From Acidobacteriota bacterium (GTDB lineage: Bacteria; Acidobacteriota; Terriglobia; Bryobacterales; Bryobacteraceae): 52,077 bases of DNA. Under the pieces are notes generated by a model. It ran no database searches and had not been told where the DNA came from. It worked only from the letters and a program-made list of their open reading frames with translations. The position numbers and the translations under genes are program-made. Each line of letters starts with the position of its first letter. Within the stretch, counting starts at the first letter, position 1. Shown piece after piece: positions 1 through 8,084 of this stretch. The stretch is taken from contig JANXXI010000125.1 in assembly GCA_025350695.1 (NCBI GenBank), positions 1 through 52,077 of the forward strand, read 5' to 3'.

Positions 1-17
1 TGTGATATGACTGGGGA

Positions 18-1232
18 GTGCCTCGCCTTGGCGTATCGCTTGCGGAGAAGTTTGAACGCATCCGGCCTCATTTGAATGAGGCGAGCTTGCGGCTGTGGGC
101 GGCGAATGAAGCTCTATCGCTGGGCTATGGCGGCGTGAGCGCGGTAGCGCGAGCGACAGAACTGAGCCGGACGACAATACATGCGGGGATAGCGGAATTG
201 GCGAGCGCGGAAGTAGCGCACGACCCGAACCGGATTCGCCGCAGCGGTGCTGGACGAAAGAAGTTGACGGACAAAGATCCGGGCTTGCTGGGAGCGCTGA
301 ACAAGCTGGTCGATCCAGTGACGCGAGGGGACCCGGAGTCTGCCTTGCGCTGGACCAGCAAGAGCACGACCAAGCTTGCGCAGGAACTCAAGACCAGCGG
401 CCACCCCGTCTCGCAACGCACGGTTTGCGACCTATTGACCGGCGAGGGATATTCTCTCCAGAGCGCGAGAAAAACCCGTGAAGGCGCGCAGCATCCGGAC
501 CGGGATGCGCAGTTTCAATTCCTGAACGCGCAGGTGCAGGCAGCCATGAAAGCTCGTCAGCCGGTTATCAGCGTGGATACAAAAAAGAAGGAGTTGGTGG
601 GCGATTTCAAGAATGCGGGCCAGGAGTGGCAGAAAAAGAAGACGCCGGTCGAAGTCCGGGTGCATGATTTCAAAGATCCGGTGCTGGGCAAAGCCGCGCC
701 CTACGGCGTCTACGATTTGGCGGCCAATCAAGGCTGGGTCAGCGTGGGGATCGATCACGACACGGCGGAGTTCGCCGTGGAGAGCATCCGCCGCTGGTGG
801 AGACAGATGGGAGAGCCGATCTACCCGAAGGCCAAGCGCCTTCTGATCACCGCCGATTGCGGCGGCAGTAACGGCTACCGCCTTCGTCTATGGAAGGTGG
901 CGCTCCAGCGTTTTGCCGATGAAACCGGACTCACCTTGCAGGTCCGGCATCTGCCGCCCGGCACCAGCAAGTGGAACAAAATCGAACATCGTATGTTCTG
1001 TCACATCACTCAGAACTGGCGCGGCAGGCCGCTCGAAAGCCTTGCGGTCATCGTCGATCTGATCGGTCATACCACCACCGAAAAGGGCTTGAAGATCCGC
1101 GCCGAAATCGACGCCTCTTCCTACCCCAAGGGACAAACCGTATCCGATGAAGCCCTGCAACGCGTTCGCCTCAAGCCAGACGCATTCCACGGCGAATGGA
1201 ACTACTCCATCCTTCCGGGCGTGAAGGCATAA
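18..1232 (+). CDS. ISAzo13-family transposase
   Basis: DDE-type transposase that would cut and join the ends of its own insertion sequence. The 404-residue product has an N-terminal helix-turn-helix-like part (about 20-65, SRTTIHAGIAEL) and a catalytic core with VISVDTKKKELVGDFKN near residue 185, a central LLITADCGGSNG segment and HLPPGTSKWNKIEHRMF near 315, the D/D/E layout I know from ISAzo13-like elements. Length is normal for the family, so it looks intact. The start is GTG; an in-frame stop at 3-5 rules out a longer form. The left IS end lies outside the window and I could not define the right terminal repeat. It abuts a truncated recombinase, so it probably landed in, or rearranged, an older mobile element. 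Confidence 0.88.
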   Translation: MPRLGVSLAEKFERIRPHLNEASLRLWAANEALSLGYGGVSAVARATELSRTTIHAGIAELASAEVAHDPNRIRRSGAGRKKLTDKDPGLLGALNKLVDPVTRGDPESALRWTSKSTTKLAQELKTSGHPVSQRTVCDLLTGEGYSLQSARKTREGAQHPDRDAQFQFLNAQVQAAMKARQPVISVDTKKKELVGDFKNAGQEWQKKKTPVEVRVHDFKDPVLGKAAPYGVYDLAANQGWVSVGIDHDTAEFAVESIRRWWRQMGEPIYPKAKRLLITADCGGSNGYRLRLWKVALQRFADETGLTLQVRHLPPGTSKWNKIEHRMFCHITQNWRGRPLESLAVIVDLIGHTTTEKGLKIRAEIDASSYPKGQTVSDEALQRVRLKPDAFHGEWNYSILPGVKA

Positions 1233-1284
1233 CTGTCCATGTTATTGTTGCTAGCTGCCTTAGCTGGGCGGATGGAAGCCAGAA

Positions 1285-1506
1285 AAGGGCAGAATCGGAC
1301 CGCGACCCTATGACCTGCGCCACGCTTTTGCCGTCCAGCGCCTGAGCCGGTGGTATGATCAGGGCGTCGACCTCCACACCCGCCTACCGTGGCTATCTGC
1401 GTATATGGGACATGTAGACATCATCGGCACTGAGACCTATCTGAACACCACTCTGGAACTCCTGGAACTGGCTGGCAACCGGCTGCACCGCAGATACAAC
1501 GTTTGA
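1285..1506 (+). pseudogene. Tyrosine recombinase, C-terminal remnant
   Basis: Only the last 70 or so codons of a phage-integrase-type recombinase remain. Reading from about 1285 gives PYDLRHAFAVQRLSRWY, then LPWLSAYMGHVDII and TETYLNTTLELL, ending at TGA 1504-1506. These are the catalytic R (LRHAF), the H of the GHV box and the nucleophilic Y of the C-terminal active site. No start codon and no N-terminal or central region are present, and a stop at 1261-1263 closes the frame upstream, next to the transposase. The 5' part was lost through the IS insertion or a deletion. The group II intron fragment begins within a few bases of its stop. Confidence 0.8.
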
Positions 1507-1507
1507 T

Positions 1508-2137
1508 CGATGGATAGCGAAGCAAAATCCGCACATGCCGTTTGAGCGGTACGCCGATGATGCCATCGTGCATTACAGAACGGAAAGGGAAGCCCAAGAG
1601 GTTCGGGCAGCCATAGCCGCGCGTTTGAAGGAATGCGGGCTGGAGCTTCATCCGCACAAGACGAAGATCGTCTATTGCAAGGATGATGATCGGCGAAGGA
1701 CATACTCGAACGAGAAGTTTGATTTTCTTGGCTATACGTTTCGGCCGAGGAGATCGAAGAATCGTAAGGGGAAGTTCTTCATCAATTTCAGTTCTGCGGT
1801 TTCTGATCAAGCGGTGAAGGAAATTCGTACGGAGATTCGAGGCTGGAATCTGCATCTGCGCAGTGACAAGGGCATCGAAGATCTGTCACGAATGTTCAAC
1901 CCGGTCATTCGAGGCTGGCTTCAGTATTATGGCCGCTTTTACCGGTCGGCGCTCTATCCACCGATGAAGCAACTGGATCGATCCCTGGCCCGCTGGGCCG
2001 AGCGGAAATACAAGAAGCTGCGAGGTCATCAGCGGAGGGCGACGCACTGGGTCGTGCGTATCTTGAGACGCGACTCGAAGTTGTGGGCGCACTGGCAGAT
2101 GGGCGAGCGGCGAGGTTCCATGGCGGGAGCCGTATGA
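1508..2137 (+). pseudogene. Group II intron reverse transcriptase/maturase, 5'-truncated
   Basis: C-terminal half of an intron-encoded protein that would reverse transcribe and help splice its intron. The frame opens at about 1508 (RWIAKQNPHMPFERYADDAIVHY), so the catalytic YADD is present but all earlier reverse transcriptase blocks are missing. FDFLGYTFRPR, then the thumb and domain X (GWLQYYGRF) follow. The protein ends in GAV with its TGA inside intron domain V, as in many bacterial introns of this type. The left junction directly touches the recombinase remnant, so the 5' exon, intron domains I-III and the first half of the gene are deleted. An ATG at 1535 could start a 200-residue product, but it would lack most of the polymerase. 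Confidence 0.88.
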
Positions 2138-2199
2138 GCTGAGAGGTTCAAGTACGGTTCTGAGAGAGCCTCGGTGTGCGATTCCCCGGGGCTACTTAC
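2127..2199 (+). ncRNA. Group II intron 1, domains V and VI (3' end)
   Basis: Domain V, the catalytic hairpin, spans 2127-2160: 5' arm GAGCCGTA pairs with 3' arm TACGGTTC around a GAGAGGTTCA-type internal region, 34 nt in all as usual. Domain VI follows, with AGCCTCGG at 2167-2174 pairing CCGGGGCT at 2186-2193 and an A just after it as a possible branch point. The intron's 3' splice site should lie at about 2197-2201 (CTACTTACC). Immediately downstream begins the interrupted reverse transcriptase of a second intron. Confidence 0.82.
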
Positions 2200-2201
2200 C
2201 G

Positions 2202-2767
2202 CAACATCTACGTAGGCAGTCAGGCGGCGGCGGAACGAACGCTGAGTTCGATACAGGATTGGATTGAGAAGCATCTGCGGCTGAAAGTGAATGCCGCCAA
2301 AAGCGGAACCGGGAGGGTATGGGAACGAAAGTTCCTAGGCTTTCGACTGGATCGCCAAGGGCGGATCGGAATAGCGCCGGAGAGTATCGAAAGATTCAAA
2401 CAGAAAGTGCGGGAGATGTGGAGGGCGAACCAGAGTCGCACCAGTAACCAACCGCGAGACGACTGGAAGAGCTACACGCAAGGCTGGTGGGGATACCCGG
2501 CTGGAGGAAGTACGCAAACCATTGACCCGGCTGGACGGCTGGATTCGACGGCACATTCGGAAGTGTTTCTGGATTCGATGGCATAGTGCTAGTGGACGGG
2601 AGCGCGCGCTAAGCCGGCTGGGTGTTCCTGCCCAGATGCTCAAGACTGTGCGGACGGGCCGGGGCGCGTGGAGGATGGCGGCTACCCCGACCATGCAAAC
2701 GGCGCTCCGGAACCAGACGCTACGTCAGTTCGGCTTCCTTGTACCATCGGATCTTGCAAAGATGTAG
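2202..2767 (+). pseudogene. Second group II intron reverse transcriptase, interrupted and frameshifted
   Basis: Reading from 2202 gives NIYVGSQAAAERTLSSIQDW and then KSGTGRVWERKFLGFRL, the segment that follows the YADD motif in another group II intron protein lineage. Intron 1 therefore sits right at the catalytic motif, and everything upstream is lost. A second lesion lies near 2496: the first frame runs to GWWGY, after which the correct continuation (LDGWIRRHIRKCFWIRWH, then GRGAWRMAATP and LVPSDLAKM) is in another frame up to the stop at 2765-2767. Both frames match one continuous protein, so this is a single frameshift, not two genes. It is non-functional as a maturase. Confidence 0.85.
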
Positions 2768-2783
2768 CAACTTGCTGGGTTCA

Positions 2784-2850
2784 ACCGCCGGATGCGGAAA
2801 ACCGCACGTCCGGTGGTGTGGGTGACGGGGCGCAATCCCCGTCACTCGAC
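2784..2850 (+). ncRNA. Group II intron 2, domains V and VI (3' end)
   Basis: Domain V is 2784-2817: ACCGCCGG pairs with CCGGTGGT across a GCGG/CCGC inner stem, 34 nt, the form usually found downstream of this reverse transcriptase type. Domain VI is the 9-bp hairpin GTGACGGGG (2822-2830) with CCCCGTCAC (2837-2845). The 3' splice site is expected near 2850. The intron ends about 20 bases beyond the stop codon of the leftward gene at 2870, so the outer intron sits in an intergenic site. Confidence 0.82.
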
Positions 2851-2869
2851 CTGATCCGCATAGCTACAT

Positions 2870-3838
2870 TTACGGAAGTTCCAAGATTGTGTCGGGGCCG
2901 GACTTGGGTGGAGATGTGATTACCTTTGCTAACTTCCGGCTTGGTACTGAGACAATCGCGATTTTGTCGCTGTCTTGGAGACCTAGATAGGCTTTCGTTC
3001 CCTCCCGCGACAAGCTCAAAGACAGCGGCTTGCCGGGGATTTTTACAGAGCCAACTTCCTTCATCGTGGCAACATCGGCAAAGGCGCAGCCTTCTTCGTT
3101 TTGGAGATTGTAGACTAACGTCTTTTCGTCGGGCGTAAATGCGATGCGCGCGGGACCGCCGGACGTTTGGATTTCTCCCGTCACTTCGTTCTTGACCGTA
3201 TCGATGCGTGAGATGGTTTTACTATCGATGTTGGTGACATAGATTGTACGGCCGTCGCGAGTCATCACGGCGCCTTGTGGCCGCTTGCCGGTGGGGATCA
3301 ATTTCACTTTGGCGGACGCGAGATGAATGGCGGCGACTGCGCCGGAGTTTGTATTGCTGACGTAAGCCCATTCCGCTTTCGGCCCGAAGATGGCCATGTG
3401 CGGATTGTTGCCCTGCACATCGTACATCCGAACGATTTTGCGCGTGTTGAGATCGATCAGCACGAGGCCATTCGGATTTTCCACGGTCACGATGAGGCGG
3501 TTGGTTTTCGGATCGAGCGCCATGCCGTGGGGGCGGTGATACTTGCCGAGGTCGATGACGCCGGTTCGTTTTTGCGAGGCAACATCAATGATGGAGATGG
3601 TGTTGGTTCCATCGCCGGGATCGGTCATCCAGAGGAGTCCATTGTCTGTGACGTAGATCGTCTTATGGTCAGGCGAGAAGATTTGTTCGTGGGGGAATTG
3701 GCCGACTTTTGTGGCGTTGAGACGCTTGCCATCGGCTGAGTAAAACGCGAGCATGCCGGACTTTTTTTCGACAACGGACATGGCTGGAGGTTGAGCCAGT
3801 GCGAGAGTCGCGATGAGGATCAATAGAAAGATGGGCAT
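2870..3838 (-). CDS. Secreted YVTN-type beta-propeller protein
   Basis: Exported seven-bladed propeller of unknown ligand. The start at 3838 gives a clean signal peptide (PIFLLILIATLALAQ), while a longer frame to 3916 adds only polar sequence. Blades show repeated DPKTNRLIVTVE, KAEWAYVSNTN, DGRTIYVTNI and DEKTLVYNL strands, the YVTN/surface-antigen pattern. The length of 322 residues fits one propeller. It is probably periplasmic or surface-bound. TATAAT lies 7 bases before the ATG with no Shine-Dalgarno, so I expect leaderless transcription. It ends about 20 bases from the outer group II intron. The specific role cannot be read from sequence. Confidence 0.8.
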   Translation of the reverse strand: MPIFLLILIATLALAQPPAMSVVEKKSGMLAFYSADGKRLNATKVGQFPHEQIFSPDHKTIYVTDNGLLWMTDPGDGTNTISIIDVASQKRTGVIDLGKYHRPHGMALDPKTNRLIVTVENPNGLVLIDLNTRKIVRMYDVQGNNPHMAIFGPKAEWAYVSNTNSGAVAAIHLASAKVKLIPTGKRPQGAVMTRDGRTIYVTNIDSKTISRIDTVKNEVTGEIQTSGGPARIAFTPDEKTLVYNLQNEEGCAFADVATMKEVGSVKIPGKPLSLSLSREGTKAYLGLQDSDKIAIVSVPSRKLAKVITSPPKSGPDTILELP

Positions 3839-3845
3839 GGTTGCG

Positions 3846-3851
3846 ATTATA
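3846..3851 (-). promoter_or_regulatory. -10 element TATAAT, leaderless start
   Basis: On the minus strand TATAAT ends 7 bases before the ATG at 3838. That places the transcription start at or next to the start codon. The hexamer overlaps the stop codon of the upstream SEC-C gene. One of at least seven such arrangements in the window. Confidence 0.6.
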
Positions 3852-4443
3852 TCGAGTTGGCTGCGTGCGTGTGGGCGGCGGGATTGGCTTCGTTTTGCAA
3901 GTTTTGCAAGCAGCATTGTTTGAATTTGCGGCCGGATTTGCAGGGACAGGGTTCGTTGCGTCCGATTTTGGAGTCGGGACGAGCATGTTTGGGTTCGTTT
4001 TTCGTATTTGATTTTGGTTGGGGACGAGTGGCTGGGGTGGCTCGTAATTCTTTGAGTGATTTGTTGAAGGTGCGTTCGGCGCGGGCCCGGGCGGCAGCGA
4101 TGCGGGCGAAGATTTTCTTTTCGGAGAGCAGCGGGTCGACACCTTCGGTGGTGGCGAGTTCGGCTTCGAGGCGATTGGCGCGCTGAATATTCCAGGCGGC
4201 GAGGACGAGTTGAGCGAAGATAGTACGCTCGACGGGGGTGTAGGGGCGGAGTTCGTATTCGTAGGCGGCGGTGAGTGTGGCGAATTCCTGGTGATCTTCG
4301 GCGGGGAGCAGGACGGCCTGCTTTGCGTAGAGGCCGAGCTTGGTGGAGTTGGCTGCGGAGTGGGCCTTGCCTTCGGGCGTGCGGGGGCCGGTGGAGAGCT
4401 GGGCGTTGGCCTGATTGGCTTCGATTTGCGCGGGCGTGGACAT
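3847..4443 (-). CDS. SEC-C motif protein
   Basis: A 198-residue cytoplasmic protein with a C-terminal zinc-binding SEC-C motif (IGRNEPCPCKSGRKFKQCC, about 165-185). The SEC-C motif is known from the SecA tail and from many stand-alone proteins. The N-terminus (NAQLSTGPRTPEGKAHSAAN) matches a family I recall as common in Acidobacteria and Planctomycetes with no assigned function. A charged helical region with AAARARAERTFNKSLKEL links the two. I chose the ATG at 4443 because the family starts there; longer forms read through a hairpin. The gene ends 8 bases before the propeller start, so the two may be co-transcribed although the latter has its own -10 box. Confidence 0.72.
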   Translation of the reverse strand: MSTPAQIEANQANAQLSTGPRTPEGKAHSAANSTKLGLYAKQAVLLPAEDHQEFATLTAAYEYELRPYTPVERTIFAQLVLAAWNIQRANRLEAELATTEGVDPLLSEKKIFARIAAARARAERTFNKSLKELRATPATRPQPKSNTKNEPKHARPDSKIGRNEPCPCKSGRKFKQCCLQNLQNEANPAAHTHAANSI

Positions 4444-4469
4444 TTTGTGTTGGCTCCTTTTCGAAATGC

Positions 4470-4506
4470 GAAGGGCGGCTGATTCCTTGTGGAAGAGCCG
4501 CCCTTC
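4470..4506. repeat. 11-bp perfect inverted repeat in the SEC-C gene leader
   Basis: GAAGGGCGGCT at 4470-4480 and AGCCGCCCTTC at 4496-4506 are perfect complements around a 15-base loop. It lies 27-63 bases upstream of the SEC-C start, so it would fold in that gene's 5' leader. No T run follows on either strand, so it is not a standard intrinsic terminator. It could be an attenuator-like leader hairpin or a stray repeat. Confidence 0.6.
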
Positions 4507-4634
4507 TAGCGATTCTAGTGTGACACGGGTTTGGCTGGAGTCAAGTGAGCGAGAGCGGCAAGTGGTTGAGGGAGTTGGGTGATATTGTTTTGGATCGATG
4601 GGGAACGGGAAAAGTTTTGGTGTGTTTTTCAACG

Positions 4635-4863
4635 CTATGCTGGTTTGGATTTTGATTTGCGTGTGGACGATTTGATGCGGGCGATCTTGATCAGGACGCG
4701 CAAGGCTTCATTGACGCGTCCGAATCGAATCGGGGAAGAATTCGGCGACGTCGGGGCTGAGGAGAATTACATTTGTGCCGGCTGCGTATCTGGCGGCATA
4801 GCGGCCGCGTTCGCCTTTGGAGAAGTCGTATTCCGGTCTCATTTCTTCAGTTGGTTTTTTCAT
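4635..4863 (-). pseudogene. Antitoxin-like small protein, frameshifted
   Basis: An ATG at 4863 with AGAGGA in front reads KKPTEEMRPEYDFSKGERGR, then AARYAAGTNVILLSPDVAEFFPDS, and stops at 4708. In the frame shifted by one base near 4718 the sequence resumes as RVNEALRVLIKIARIK and ends at 4635. Both halves match one continuous small protein (about 75 residues) of a type often found beside BrnT-like toxins (YDFSKG start, then SVNEALR). The frameshift should inactivate it. Identity as an antitoxin rests on the pattern and the neighbour; the decayed state is clear from the two frames. Confidence 0.55.
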
Positions 4864-4924
4864 AATTCCTCTGCTCGGCTCGCGTTGCCGGGCGTGCGAG
4901 TATGAGGGGATAGAAGCGGAGGTA
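4847..4924 (-). pseudogene. BrnT-like toxin, C-terminal remnant
   Basis: The minus strand reads PLILARPATRAEQRNYEKTN and stops at 4847, overlapping the start of the antitoxin-like gene by 17 bases. BrnT-family RNase toxins end in ISAR-A-TR-E---YE, and the operon order toxin then antitoxin with a short overlap is the usual one. The rest of the toxin cannot be traced: upstream frames up to 4990 carry stops and no recognisable blocks. So this is the tail of a deleted toxin gene. Short match, so confidence is limited. Confidence 0.4.
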
Positions 4925-5007
4925 GCGTTGACTTCTATTGGACGCAGTATTTCGATGAAGAGTATCTACGAAGGACTTACTGATTAATGAGCCACCACTT
5001 CAAACCG

Positions 5008-6567
5008 CTATGCCGCGAACACTTGGGGTAGAGCCGGAAGGTTCCTTAGCTGCTTGGCCTTAAATTGCTTTTCTCCTTCGGATCGCATTGATTCTATTTT
5101 TTGAATATTACGGCGTTGTCGGAACCCAGTGAACAAAGAATAATCGAGCATGTAGGCTTCATACCGTTCCCCTGCTTCTCTAGGGGTGATCGTTTGATGT
5201 AAAATGTGAAGCAGTCTTAAATCGCTCAATGTCTGGACCGCTTTGTACTCGCTGCTAGATACGCTCCTAATCAAGAAGGCATTTATCTTCTTCTTTTCAA
5301 GACAATGTTCTTCGATTGCTTCTAAGGTTTTCCTGAGCAAATTCTGCTCATTCCGCGCGTCTTCTTCCATTTCCACCATTTTTTGCTGACCGAACTCGCC
5401 AATAGCTAGATTTGTGTCGCTCAACTCTACTTTCCTTCGTCCAGATCTTCGAGAGTGCTCAATTGATTTTGAGAACATTTGCAGAAAATCTCTCGGAACA
5501 CCCGCATTTGCCCATACCAATCTTTGAAAGGCACCTTCAGAAATGGCAACGGACATCTTGTCAACACCAACGAGCCGAAGAAAACTGAGCAAAATCCTTC
5601 TTAAATGCTCCTCCGCAGCCTCTGGATCAATCAAGGTTAAATCAAGTGATATCCGTTGAGCGTCTCCTGGCGATTGAAGCCCCAATCTGGTCGAAGGATC
5701 ATATACCCGGAGCAACGAATTAAGTCCCGCAACTTTTAGCCAACCCCTGGCCCCTTTTAGGGCGCCATGTATCGCGTCGGCGATTTTGGGTTGTTGATCG
5801 CTATGGACTAAATGATAGTCGTCAAGAAATACGAAAAGATCCGCCGTAATAGTCGCAGTCATTTTGGCGATCGCTCTTCTAAGTGCAGCGCTCGCCCTAT
5901 CCGGCTTCGTTGCACCACTGAATAAGTCTTGCGCGAAGATGTCAAGCTCTTTGATCGCTTCTTCAGCTGCTGGGTACTTTGCTCTGGCTGCTTTGGCTAT
6001 TTCCCTGGCAAGATCGGTCAGTATGTCAATCAGAACGGATTCATTCGAACTGCTGTATGGCTGCATATCCAATACAACTGATAAGTTAGGTGACTTTCTC
6101 AAGAGTTCCTGAGCCTTAAGGATTAGGGTCGTTTTTCCAACCCCTCTTCGCCCGACAATCAAATGGGTTGCCGGTTGAATGACTTGATCCTCCTCATTAT
6201 TCTGAAAGGGAACATACTGACCTGGGAACGCGTGAGGAATCGACTGTCCCGCGATTGGTCTAGTTGAACGAGCCAGCAGGCCTAGAAGGACATGCGCTTC
6301 CAGCGAGGCAGGAAAACTATCACAAGGATTGATCTTGACACCAAGGAGTCCCCGGAATGGATTTGAAGCAGACAATCCCTTCTGGGTTTCACGAAGGGCA
6401 TGATCGTAGACGGGCGCTCTTCGTCCAACCTGAAATTTGACGAATTTTTCAGGGCCGGCATATTCAATAGTCGAGTGGACTTTCGACAAACCCAAAGACT
6501 GAGCGAAGAGACCTTCGGCCTCAACTTGCCCTTGCTCCGAATCGACTAGGTCAGCAGTGGTCATCAT
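5008..6567 (-). CDS. P-loop ATPase with C-terminal winged-helix-like region
   Basis: A 519-residue ATPase, not assigned to a named family. Walker A is GRRGVGKTT (139-147) and Walker B is LFVFLDDYH (244-252). GLNSLLRVYD (281-290) could be a sensor strand, and the NAGVPRDFLQMFSKS segment resembles the lid of ORC/Cdc6- or STAND-like AAA proteins. The last 90 residues (INAFLIRSVSSSEYKAVQTL) look like a winged helix. The first 130 residues match nothing I know. Its ATG overlaps the stop of the HEPN-like gene by 4 bases (ATGA), so the two are translationally coupled. Codon use is visibly AT-richer than in the flanking genes, which suggests transfer. Likely partner in a conflict or defence module; unproven. 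Confidence 0.72.
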   Translation of the reverse strand: MMTTADLVDSEQGQVEAEGLFAQSLGLSKVHSTIEYAGPEKFVKFQVGRRAPVYDHALRETQKGLSASNPFRGLLGVKINPCDSFPASLEAHVLLGLLARSTRPIAGQSIPHAFPGQYVPFQNNEEDQVIQPATHLIVGRRGVGKTTLILKAQELLRKSPNLSVVLDMQPYSSSNESVLIDILTDLAREIAKAARAKYPAAEEAIKELDIFAQDLFSGATKPDRASAALRRAIAKMTATITADLFVFLDDYHLVHSDQQPKIADAIHGALKGARGWLKVAGLNSLLRVYDPSTRLGLQSPGDAQRISLDLTLIDPEAAEEHLRRILLSFLRLVGVDKMSVAISEGAFQRLVWANAGVPRDFLQMFSKSIEHSRRSGRRKVELSDTNLAIGEFGQQKMVEMEEDARNEQNLLRKTLEAIEEHCLEKKKINAFLIRSVSSSEYKAVQTLSDLRLLHILHQTITPREAGERYEAYMLDYSLFTGFRQRRNIQKIESMRSEGEKQFKAKQLRNLPALPQVFAA

Positions 6568-7082
6568 AGTTTAAGCTTATATTCCGTATGCAAGAACTGT
6601 TCAGCCGCTTCAATAAACTTCCTGGCCATCACTAAACACTCCGATGGCGTCAGAACATTTTCTGACGCGGTGTGAGCCCAGTTATCGTAATCCGCGCGGA
6701 GTCTATGCTCATATAGTAGCGATAAATTGGACAACCATGTGTCAACATCCGGAAAATTACCCGGCAGTTCGCCGACCTTCTTGTGATCATCTCCCCTCAG
6801 GCTGACAAAACCAGAAACGAAATATCTTACCGCCTTTGACGCATTGTAGGCTGCATAGTAAGACCGGGAATAGACCGACCGTGAATTCCGTTTCACATCT
6901 ACGGCGGCAGCGTCCAGCAAGTGCATCCGTGCCAAATCAAACCACTTCTGCGTAACCTTAAGTACGTGTGACTCCAATGTATTCAAGTCACCGCTCATGG
7001 ATAGCGCGATCAAATTAGATTTAAATTCCCCGTGGTTCTTGATTAGCTCCAGAGTCTTCCGCTCGTCGGTTGATTTTGACAT
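6564..7082 (-). CDS. HEPN-like domain protein
   Basis: A 172-residue all-helical protein. SRSYYAAYNASKAVRYF (72-88), the conserved DDHKKV (98-103) and LLYEHRLRADYDNW (122-135) reproduce the YYAAYHA...H-V...L..-R--ADY pattern of one HEPN branch. HEPN proteins are often RNases or partners of nucleotidyltransferases and ATPases. The canonical catalytic R-X4-6-H is not obvious, so it may be a non-enzymatic partner or a variant. It is the first gene of a coupled pair with the ATPase. A possible -10 (TAAGAT) lies in the 84-base gap upstream, and an AAGGAG is present but 27 bases from the ATG. AT-rich relative to neighbours. Confidence 0.65.
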   Translation of the reverse strand: MSKSTDERKTLELIKNHGEFKSNLIALSMSGDLNTLESHVLKVTQKWFDLARMHLLDAAAVDVKRNSRSVYSRSYYAAYNASKAVRYFVSGFVSLRGDDHKKVGELPGNFPDVDTWLSNLSLLYEHRLRADYDNWAHTASENVLTPSECLVMARKFIEAAEQFLHTEYKLKL

Positions 7083-7166
7083 GATGATCGCGCCAATATC
7101 TTATCACTCCTTCGTACGTAAGAAGTAGTGGTTCGGTTTCATGTGCTTCTTTTTCACCGGCCACCC

Positions 7167-7892
<726 letters not shown>

Positions 7893-7939
7893 TGGATGGG
7901 CTCCTGGGTTGATGGGCTTCTAAAGATACACGCCGGACT

Positions 7940-7997
7940 GGCGCCCGACGGGTCGACCAAGGGGTCGACCGCGGACCAGGGGGTCCGCCCTACTGCA
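7940..7997 (-). repeat. Two-hairpin intergenic repeat, copy C
   Basis: Two adjacent stem-loops: GGTCGACC (7951-7958) with GGTCGACC (7963-7970), each arm itself palindromic, and GCGGACC (7971-7977) with GGTCCGC (7982-7988), followed by CCTACT. On the minus strand the layout (AGTAGGG, hairpin GGAC/GTCC, hairpin GGTCGACC, CCCGTC) matches the repeats at 16441-16495 and 29820-29870. The stems are compensated, meaning the bases differ but pairing is kept. It sits between two divergent genes. Confidence 0.65.
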
Positions 7998-8084
7998 CAC
8001 GAGGTTGATGGGTTTCGTGGGCGCGAGGTTCGCGGGGATTCGTAATAACTGGGCTGAAGCAAAATCTGATATCTTATTTGGAAC

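Noticed and set aside
4579-4905. 108-residue open frame on the plus strand
   Set aside because: It overlaps the decayed antitoxin-like gene on the other strand, has no homologous pattern, and only the minus-strand frames show family motifs.
4906-4983. Short plus-strand tail reading VDFYWTQYFDEEYLRRTY before a stop
   Set aside because: No start codon or upstream frame; too short to support as a gene end and overlaps the toxin remnant.
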